From: Chryseobacterium arachidis
GTDB lineage: Bacteria; Bacteroidota; Bacteroidia; Flavobacteriales; Weeksellaceae
NCBI RefSeq assembly: GCF_900129245.1
Contig: NZ_FQUT01000004.1
Coordinates: 62,001 to 126,000 of the forward strand
Direction of reading: 5' to 3'
DNA: 64,000 nucleotides
The notes beneath the pieces were generated by a model that worked only from the letters and a program-made list of their open reading frames with translations, was not told where the DNA came from and did no database searches. This document shows positions 57,831 to 64,000 of this stretch, in pieces; the stretch's first letter is position 1; each line of letters opens with the position of its first letter. The position numbers and the translations under genes were made by a program.

Positions 57831-59675
57831 TTATTTTTTAATAAATTTCGAAGATAGCTCTAAGCCCTTTATTCTTAAGATATAATCTCCTGTCTGTAAA
57901 TGGGAAACATTAATTGTATTTCTTCCGTTTCCGATGGTTGTTTCCAAAATTCTTCGGCCCTCCATATTGTAGATTTCCACTTTTTCATCTTTATTCATTT
58001 TCATTGAAACCGTTAAAATATCAGATACTGGATTCGGATAAATAGCTATTATTTCTTTTTTCGAAACATCATCTACCGCCAAAACACAATTATATGCCGG
58101 CAAAACATAGCCCGCAGCTGTGAATTCCTGTGTCATGTCCGCAATATCAGCACAGGTAAATCCAAACGTTCCCAACATATCGATCGCCGCCTGTCTTACG
58201 GCAATAGCAGCACTTTGCTGGTTTGTATTGGAGTTCGTCATGCTTATTCCTTCCAAAAATGCTCTGTCGGTTTTTGCTTTACCAATTTTGTTGTAAATTC
58301 TCATCAGAGCGGATGCCCAGATCTGACCTCTGGTATGGATTGCTCCGGATCCCGGATATAAAACAGTATAATTGGTAATTCTTCCTGCCCAATATTCGTT
58401 GTGTCCATCCCAACTAAACATCCAGTTGTATGCAGCAGCAGATGAAGGCCACTGATTTAAACTTCTGCTGTATGACTGCGCCCAGTAATCTCCACATCCT
58501 TCGCTTAATCCCTGAACCTGAGACAGACTTCCGTTGGTCAACCAATCGTGTATCCCATGTCCTAATTCATGCAGAACCACATCGGCATCTTCAGCATCAT
58601 CCACACCTCCTTCTCCGAAAACCAGCCTGCCGTTGCTGTAATAGGAATTATCATCTCCATCTAAGCCATGAGGATCATACCATAAAATTCCGGCGTTGGT
58701 TAATGGTTTACAAACAATATTTAATGTTTCATTAATATATCTTAAGCTGTTATCAACATGCCAATAAGCATTTACGGCTTCAAATCCCTGATCATTTCTG
58801 TTAAATAAAAACTGATTGCTAGATTGTGTAAAAAGTCCTGTTGAAGGTGTCTCCAAATCCTTGATTTCCGCATAAGAGCCTTTAAGCTTATACACTCCTG
58901 AAACCAAATCCAGCTCCGGAATGGTAACCAGCGTTCTTGCAGCATCTAAACTTGCATTGGTTGCATCATTATTATCCACATACTCTCCTGAGTAAGGCAC
59001 CTGCATTTTAGAAAGCGGATCAGGATTGAAAATATAGCCTGTTCCTGAAACAAAAACTTTCTTGGACGCTACTTCATTTTTAGTGTTTTTCTTCCTGGGT
59101 CTTGGAGAATCGTTTTTATCATGATGATAAAATGCAATGTCTTTCACGCTTAAAACGTCTCCGCTTTGTGCATCAATAATTGTTTCCCAGCTTCCTGGAT
59201 TTTCAAAAGAGTTTGTCAGTACCCGATAAACCAGTTTAGTATCCTGATTATCGGTGATGTAAACAAATAATTTATTTTCTTCAAACGTGATTTCTCCTTT
59301 CGTTCCCGATGCCTGATGTGCTTTTTTAAGCGCTTCGGCCGCAGGAAATGATGGTATTACGTTGATATCTTTTACGTTTTTTTTAAAGCTTTCCGTAGAA
59401 GTATAGGTTATTCTTCCTTCTTTATTGAAGTGTAAAACGATTTCCGACTGGAAAACAGGAACATTTTTTATGGTCTGCTGAAAACGCAATGTTTCGCCAC
59501 TGTTGCCTTTTCTTACGAAATTTAATGTAAGCTTGCTAAAGTTCTGAATTCCGAGGGTTGCAGAATTTTCGGTCATCCATTTTCTTGCAGAAGATTCCAG
59601 AGAGGATTCCTGGCCCATTAATGCCGAATAAGACAGCACACAGCCAAGAACTAAAGAATTAATTTTTAGTTTCAT
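57831..59675 (-). CDS. Secreted M36-like (fungalysin) metalloprotease with T9SS signal
   Basis: 614 residues. Signal peptide (MKLKINSLVLGCVLSYSALMG), an FTP-like propeptide with LRFQQTIKNVPVFQSEIVLH, then the catalytic domain with the zinc site LHELGHGIHDWL near residue 369 and the downstream GLSEGCGDYWAQ as the third-ligand Glu segment. A T9SS type A signal (AIYPNPVSDI... ending SSKFIKK) closes the protein. It should be exported as a zymogen and degrade proteins outside the cell. Monocistronic. Confidence 0.9.
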   Translation of the reverse strand: MKLKINSLVLGCVLSYSALMGQESSLESSARKWMTENSATLGIQNFSKLTLNFVRKGNSGETLRFQQTIKNVPVFQSEIVLHFNKEGRITYTSTESFKKNVKDINVIPSFPAAEALKKAHQASGTKGEITFEENKLFVYITDNQDTKLVYRVLTNSFENPGSWETIIDAQSGDVLSVKDIAFYHHDKNDSPRPRKKNTKNEVASKKVFVSGTGYIFNPDPLSKMQVPYSGEYVDNNDATNASLDAARTLVTIPELDLVSGVYKLKGSYAEIKDLETPSTGLFTQSSNQFLFNRNDQGFEAVNAYWHVDNSLRYINETLNIVCKPLTNAGILWYDPHGLDGDDNSYYSNGRLVFGEGGVDDAEDADVVLHELGHGIHDWLTNGSLSQVQGLSEGCGDYWAQSYSRSLNQWPSSAAAYNWMFSWDGHNEYWAGRITNYTVLYPGSGAIHTRGQIWASALMRIYNKIGKAKTDRAFLEGISMTNSNTNQQSAAIAVRQAAIDMLGTFGFTCADIADMTQEFTAAGYVLPAYNCVLAVDDVSKKEIIAIYPNPVSDILTVSMKMNKDEKVEIYNMEGRRILETTIGNGRNTINVSHLQTGDYILRIKGLELSSKFIKK

Positions 59676-59757
59676 ATTATTGTTTTTTTATCTTAGATAG
59701 CTAATATAATAAATATTATTATATGTTAACTATTTTTAATAAATAATACGCAAAAAA

Positions 59758-59781
59758 AAGCTCCGACTATTGTCAGAGCTT
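59758..59781 (-). terminator. Terminator after clpS
   Basis: AAGCTC-GAC / GTC-GAGCTT around TATT, one mismatch; T tract on the minus strand. Confidence 0.65.
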
Positions 59782-59785
59782 AATA

Positions 59786-60091
59786 TTATACGATTTCGCT
59801 TGTTAATTCCCTCGAAAGCAATTTCTCATGCATCGGCTTCAAAATATCCAATGAGCCTGTTTTTACCGTGCATTTACCTTTAAAATGTACTAAAATGGTA
59901 CACTGCTCAGCCTGTTCTAAAGTATGTTTGCAGATCTCGATCAAAGAATCAATTACATAATCAAAAGTATGAATATCATCATTATGCAAAACGAGTTTGT
60001 AGACTTCATCCGTATCGTCCAATACAAGAACTTCTTCTTCATACTGACGTTTGGGGTCTTCATAATCTTTTATGGTATTATAAAAAATCAT
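59786..60091 (-). CDS. clpS: ATP-dependent Clp protease adaptor
   Basis: 101 residues. YKLVLHNDDIHTFDYVIDSL contains the family's N-degron pocket (HNDDxxT), and the C-terminal half with HTLEQAEQCTILVHFKGKC matches ClpS. It hands N-end-rule substrates to ClpAP/ClpCP. The length is typical. No clpA or clpC is adjacent. It is 21 bases after the CNNM/CorC gene and could be read from it. Confidence 0.93.
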   Translation of the reverse strand: MIFYNTIKDYEDPKRQYEEEVLVLDDTDEVYKLVLHNDDIHTFDYVIDSLIEICKHTLEQAEQCTILVHFKGKCTVKTGSLDILKPMHEKLLSRELTSEIV

Positions 60092-60112
60092 TTTTATTTT
60101 GTTTAAAGTAAA

Positions 60113-61471
60113 TTAAACCTCTCCTATTTTATCGGCAAGGTCGTTGATATTATTGGGTTCATTATAAACCAACTCTACAAGTTCCACGCTCTTATTATTC
60201 ATTTTTAAAATCTTAAAATGATAATTGTCCAGATCAAACTCCTGATTTTCTTCCGGAATTTCTTCCAAGGCATGCAAAATAAATCCGGCTAACGAATTAT
60301 ACTCACTTTCTTCTGAAAGAGGAAGTCTTTTAGGTAAGAATTCATTGATTTCATCCAATGGCTGTGTAGCCTGAACCCAATAGGTATTCTCTCCCATCTT
60401 ATCAACGATTTTCTCTTCATCATCTTCTTCATCCTGAATTTCACCTACCAATTCCTCCAAAATATCTTCAAGGGTGATAATACCTTCAGTACCTCCGAAT
60501 TCGTCGATTACAATCGCCAAATGCTGTTTTTTCTGCTGGAAAATCTTCAATAAGTCTGAAATTTTCTTGCTTCCGACAACAAAAAACGCATCACGCATTA
60601 ATTCTTTAAGATCTTCGTGATTAAGCTCACCTTTCCTCTTAACAAATTCTCTGATGATTTCCTTTGTATATAAAACACCGGTGATATTATCAATCGAATT
60701 TTCGTAAACAGGAATACGGGAGTAGCCGCTGTCCATGATCTTATTGATAATCTCGTTGATATCTTCTTCAAAATCAATTGAAGTAATGTTCTGACGAGGA
60801 ACCATGATCTGTTTGGCAGAATGATCTGTAAAATCAAAAGCATTTTTAATGATTTCATAGTTCTCTTCCTCGATTTCTCCACTGTCGGCACTTTGTTTTA
60901 CCAACAGCTGAAGTTCTTCTGTGGAATGAATTTCCTGTTCAGAAGCAGGATGAATTTTAATTAATCTTAAAAAAGTATTCGACATTAAATTCATCAACCA
61001 AATAAATGGTTTGAAAACGGTATAAAAAACTCTCAACGGAACCGCAGTTGCCATTGTCGTTGATTCTGATTTTCTGATCGCAATCGATTTAGGTATAAGC
61101 TCACCAAATACAATGTGCATTACAGTGATGAGTACAAAGCTGGTCGCTACTGAAACTGTAGTAATCGTCGCTTGGCTCATTTCAATATTTAATGAATGAA
61201 AAATTCCTTCCACAACGTGGTGTAAGGCACTTTCTCCTACCCAACCAAGGGCTAAAGAAGCTAATGTAATCCCAAGTTGTGTTGCAGAAAGATACTCATC
61301 AAGGTGTTTGATTATATGCTCTGCCTGCTTTGCCATAGAGTTTCCTTCTGCGGCTTTCAGCTGGATTTGTGAATAACGAACTTTAACAATTGAAAATTCT
61401 GCGGCTACGAAAAAGCCATTAAGTAAAACAAGTAATAAGGCTAGCAAAAGCCTGACTATGTCCGAGTCCAT
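60113..61471 (-). CDS. CNNM/CorC-family membrane protein (hemolysin-like)
   Basis: 452 residues. An N-terminal DUF21 (CNNM) transmembrane domain (about 1-190, LLLALLLVLLNGFFVAAEFS) is followed by a CBS pair (about 215-335; MVPRQNITSIDFEED, IPVYENSIDNITGVLYTKE) and a C-terminal CorC/HlyC domain that starts near TQPLDEINEFLP. The family is linked to Mg or Co efflux rather than to hemolysis. Inner membrane. Confidence 0.92.
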   Translation of the reverse strand: MDSDIVRLLLALLLVLLNGFFVAAEFSIVKVRYSQIQLKAAEGNSMAKQAEHIIKHLDEYLSATQLGITLASLALGWVGESALHHVVEGIFHSLNIEMSQATITTVSVATSFVLITVMHIVFGELIPKSIAIRKSESTTMATAVPLRVFYTVFKPFIWLMNLMSNTFLRLIKIHPASEQEIHSTEELQLLVKQSADSGEIEEENYEIIKNAFDFTDHSAKQIMVPRQNITSIDFEEDINEIINKIMDSGYSRIPVYENSIDNITGVLYTKEIIREFVKRKGELNHEDLKELMRDAFFVVGSKKISDLLKIFQQKKQHLAIVIDEFGGTEGIITLEDILEELVGEIQDEEDDEEKIVDKMGENTYWVQATQPLDEINEFLPKRLPLSEESEYNSLAGFILHALEEIPEENQEFDLDNYHFKILKMNNKSVELVELVYNEPNNINDLADKIGEV

Positions 61472-61526
61472 TTAGAAATTATATAAATTTATTCTTACAA
61501 ATATATACAAAATAAAAATAAGAAAA

Positions 61527-61551
61527 AAAGCATTGAGATACCCAATGCTTT
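61527..61551 (-). terminator. Terminator after atpG
   Basis: AAAGCATTG (61527-61535) / CAATGCTTT (61543-61551), then T-rich sequence on the minus strand. It ends the atp genes in this direction. Confidence 0.75.
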
Positions 61552-61577
61552 TAATATTTGTTAAAAAACGTAATTCT

Positions 61578-62441
61578 TTAAGAATTTTTCAAAGCTTCTG
61601 CTCCTGAAACGATCTCTAGGATTTCGTTTGTAATAGCAGCCTGTCTTGCTTTGTTGTAGAAAATTACTAAGTCATTCTTCAAAGCCTGTGCGTTGTCTGT
61701 TGCCTTGTGCATTGCAGTCATTCTCGCTCCGTGTTCAGATGCAACTGAATCAAGAATGGCTTTGAAAACCTGAGTTTTAATAGATTTAGGAATCAAATTA
61801 TCTAAGATTTCTTCTCTATTCGGCTCAAAAATATAATCTGTTTCTACTTGAGGTTCTGTATTTTCAGGCATTGAAATCGGAAGAAGTTGTTCCGTAGTCA
61901 CTTCCTGAGTGGCAGCATTCACGAATTTATTGTAGATTAAATAAACCTCGTCAAATTTACCTTCTTTGAAGCTTGTCATTACTCCTTCTGCAACGTGAGC
62001 CACAGAATCGAAGTTTAGGTTATCAAAAACAGAACTTCCATTAGTATAAACTGTACGACTTTTTCTTACAGCGTCGAAAGCCTTTTTACCTATAGGAAGA
62101 ACTTCAATCTCGTATTGAGAATTATTCTGAAACTGGATATTAAGCTCTTTTACAATGGAAGAGTTAAAAGCACCCGCCAAACCTCTGTTTGAAGTAACAG
62201 CGATGAAAAGTACTCTTTTTACCTCTCTTTTTTGAGCGTAAACAGAAATCTGATCAGGATCTGAGCTAGAATTCACATTCTGGATAAGCTCCTGTAATTT
62301 CTCAGAATAAGGTCTTAACATTACGATTGCATCCTGTGCTTTCTTTAGTTTCGCCGCGGAAACCATCTTCATAGCACGTGTAATTTGCATCGTAGATGAA
62401 ATTGAACTAATTCTGCCTCGTATTTCTTTTAAGTTTGCCAT
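61578..62441 (-). CDS. atpG: F1F0 ATP synthase gamma subunit
   Basis: 287 residues. Two terminal helices of the rotor shaft are clear: MANLKEIRGRISSISSTMQI at the start and, near the end, HGARMTAMHKATDNAQAL. The central domain has VTSNRGLAGAFNSS. It turns within the alpha3-beta3 ring of the ATP synthase. It follows atpA by 75 bases, which hold a 14-base perfect inverted repeat. It is the last atp gene here; a terminator follows. Confidence 0.96.
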   Translation of the reverse strand: MANLKEIRGRISSISSTMQITRAMKMVSAAKLKKAQDAIVMLRPYSEKLQELIQNVNSSSDPDQISVYAQKREVKRVLFIAVTSNRGLAGAFNSSIVKELNIQFQNNSQYEIEVLPIGKKAFDAVRKSRTVYTNGSSVFDNLNFDSVAHVAEGVMTSFKEGKFDEVYLIYNKFVNAATQEVTTEQLLPISMPENTEPQVETDYIFEPNREEILDNLIPKSIKTQVFKAILDSVASEHGARMTAMHKATDNAQALKNDLVIFYNKARQAAITNEILEIVSGAEALKNS

Positions 62442-62470
62442 TAATTGTGGTTCAAGGTTTAAGGTCTTAA

Positions 62471-62506
62471 GTTTAAGGTTTAAACATTAAATTTTAAACC
62501 TTAAAC
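62471..62506. repeat. Perfect inverted repeat between atpA and atpG
   Basis: GTTTAAGGTTTAAA (62471-62484) and its exact reverse complement (62493-62506) around an 8-base loop. The same TTTAAGG word family occurs between etfB and etfA. It could form an mRNA hairpin between the two cistrons. Confidence 0.6.
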
Positions 62507-62516
62507 ATTGAATTTT

Positions 62517-64000
62517 TTAGTTATATTTAGAAGCTAAATCATTAGCCGCCTGCTTAAGAACGCTCGTAATAGAATCATCGATTTTCCCAGCTTTGATCGC
62601 AGCCATTGTATCTGGGTGCTTAGATCTTAGGAACTCGATATATTCGTGTTGGAATTCTTTAATTTTTCTGATAGGAACGTTTCTCATTAAGTTTTCTGTT
62701 CCGGCGTATACGATCGCTACCTGACTGTCTACAGGAAGTGGTGCATTTACCGGCTGCTTAAGGATTTCTACGTTTCTTTCTCCTTTAGAAATTACTGCCA
62801 AAGTAGAAGCATCAAGGTCAGAACCGAATTTCGCGAACGCTTCTAATTCTTTGTATTGAGCCTGGTCTAATTTAAGAGTACCAGAAACTTTCTTCATTGA
62901 TTTGATCTGAGCGTTACCTCCAACACGAGATACAGAAATACCTACGTTGATCGCCGGACGAACCCCTGAGTTGAATAGATCAGACTCCAAGAAGATCTGT
63001 CCGTCTGTAATAGAGATTACGTTTGTTGGAATATACGCAGAAACGTCACCCGCCTGAGTTTCGATAATTGGAAGTGCTGTTAATGAACCACCACCTTTCA
63101 CGATTGGTCTCAAAGACTCAGGTAAATCGTTCATTTGGCTAGCGATTTTGTCATCAGCGATAACTTTAGCCGCTCTTTCCAACAATCTTGAGTGAAGATA
63201 GAAAACGTCTCCAGGATAAGCCTCACGTCCCGGTGGCCTTCTCAATAGTAGAGAAAGCTCACGGTAAGCTACCGCTTGTTTAGATAAATCATCATAAACG
63301 ATCAAAGCCGGTCTACCAGTATCTCTGAAGAACTCACCGATAGATGCTCCCGCCATTGCAGAATATACCTGCATTGGAACCGGATCTGATGCGTTTGCTG
63401 CAACGATTACAGTGTATGCTAAAGCTCCTTTATCAGAAAGGGTTTTAACGATTTGTGCTACAGTAGAAGCTTTCTGACCGATCGCAACATATATACAATA
63501 TACTGGTTTACCAGCATCGTAGAATTCTTTTTGGTTGATGATCGTATCGATCGCAACAGTAGTTTTACCTGTCTGTCTGTCACCAATGATAAGCTCTCTC
63601 TGTCCTCTTCCTACAGGAATCATCGCGTCAATTGCAACGATACCAGACTGTAAAGGTTCAGTTACCGGCTGTCTGAAGATAACTCCGGGAGCTTTTCTTT
63701 CCAATGGCATTTCGTATAAATCCCCAGTAATAGGACCTTTACCATCGATAGGATTACCAAGAGTATCCACTACTCTTCCCAACATACCTTCTCCTACTTT
63801 AATAGAAGAGATTCTGTTTGTTCTTCTTACTGTATCTCCTTCTTTTACTAATTTACTTTCACCAAGTAAAGCAACACCTACGTTGTCTTCTTCAAGGTTT
63901 AGTACAATACCTTCTACATCACTAGAAAATTTCACCAACTCTCCGTATTGTACGTTTTCTAACCCGTATACACGAGCAATACCATCACCGATGGTTAAAA
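62517..64000 (-). CDS. atpA: F1F0 ATP synthase alpha subunit, 5' end beyond the window
   Basis: About 494 residues are visible and the frame is open to the window edge; the N-terminus is missing. The visible part begins near [20 protein letters not shown] and includes the Walker [13 protein letters not shown], the [15 protein letters not shown] segment and the C-terminal [20 protein letters not shown] region. The alpha subunit forms the non-catalytic nucleotide sites of F1. It is followed by atpG; the preceding genes are outside the window. Confidence 0.97.
   Translation of the reverse strand, partial: LTIGDGIARVYGLENVQYGELVKFSSDVEGIVLNLEEDNVGVALLGESKLVKEGDTVRRTNRISSIKVGEGMLGRVVDTLGNPIDGKGPITGDLYEMPLERKAPGVIFRQPVTEPLQSGIVAIDAMIPVGRGQRELIIGDRQTGKTTVAIDTIINQKEFYDAGKPVYCIYVAIGQKASTVAQIVKTLSDKGALAYTVIVAANASDPVPMQVYSAMAGASIGEFFRDTGRPALIVYDDLSKQAVAYRELSLLLRRPPGREAYPGDVFYLHSRLLERAAKVIADDKIASQMNDLPESLRPIVKGGGSLTALPIIETQAGDVSAYIPTNVISITDGQIFLESDLFNSGVRPAINVGISVSRVGGNAQIKSMKKVSGTLKLDQAQYKELEAFAKFGSDLDASTLAVISKGERNVEILKQPVNAPLPVDSQVAIVYAGTENLMRNVPIRKIKEFQHEYIEFLRSKHPDTMAAIKAGKIDDSITSVLKQAANDLASKYN

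Noticed and set aside
1..64000. CRISPR array, tRNA or rRNA gene
   Set aside because: No regularly spaced identical repeats with unique spacers were seen, and no tRNA cloverleaf or rRNA core sequence was recognised. A tRNA search tool was not available, so a missed tRNA is possible.

Overview
The window is AT-rich chromosomal DNA from a flavobacterium, most likely Chryseobacterium or a close relative in the Weeksellaceae. The genus is inferred; no 16S gene is present. The support is: five proteins with type IX secretion (T9SS) C-terminal sorting domains; a mevalonate-pathway kinase; Bacteroidetes-type promoters (TTTG / TAnnTTTG); a Bacteroidetes-style T6SS baseplate pair; and intergenic repeat families typical of this group. 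I found no tRNA, rRNA, CRISPR array, integrase or transposase.

Layout. 0-10 kb: a lipoprotein, uvrA, a Crp/Fnr regulator, a DJ-1/PfpI protein with a small monooxygenase, an isolated tssE-tssF pair and a DEAD-box helicase. 10-20 kb: nicotinamidase, a TlpA-like thioredoxin protein, divergent rluB and aroB, two tandem outer-membrane barrel paralogs, purC-purF, and a SatD-DUF3307 pair. 20-32 kb: a secreted nuclease, acyl-CoA dehydrogenase, a secreted metalloprotease, an amino-acid permease, a DUF4920 protein, an M14 peptidase, and an XRE regulator behind an 0.8-kb AT-rich gap. 32-43 kb: proline dehydrogenase, UbiA-type prenyltransferase, mevalonate kinase, a second reprolysin-type protease, a UMF1-type MFS protein, an SDR and a thiolase. 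43-50 kb: an ECF sigma / anti-sigma / barrel operon, a nucleoside permease, a BFN-UVR protein and etfB-etfA. 50-64 kb: SDR, T9SS protein, M20 dipeptidase, His-rich lipoprotein, THUMP-like methyltransferase, a broken GxxExxY gene inside long inverted repeats, the methylmalonyl-CoA mutase small subunit, an FtsB/DivIC protein, udk, an M36 protease, clpS, a CNNM/CorC protein, atpG and the 5'-truncated atpA.

Most of the window is housekeeping metabolism. Acyl-CoA dehydrogenase, EtfAB and thiolase fit fatty-acid or branched-chain oxidation, and the mutase subunit fits propionyl-CoA metabolism. The T9SS proteases and nuclease fit a life of degrading polymers outside the cell.

The least ordinary content is: (1) a GxxExxY nuclease-like pseudogene bounded by about 43-bp inverted repeats that abut the neighbouring stop and start codons; (2) a SatD-DUF3307 module whose membrane protein carries four H/D-x3-H/D pairs and whose promoter carries ATATAAGC repeats; (3) an XRE gene behind four TTTAC-N4-GTAAA sites spaced 22-23 bp apart; (4) a CRP-type palindrome next to a Crp/Fnr gene with an RExxxR recognition helix; (5) sigma-54-like boxes before both barrel paralogs; (6) two copies of a Flavo-1-like structured element; (7) several palindromic interspersed repeat families.
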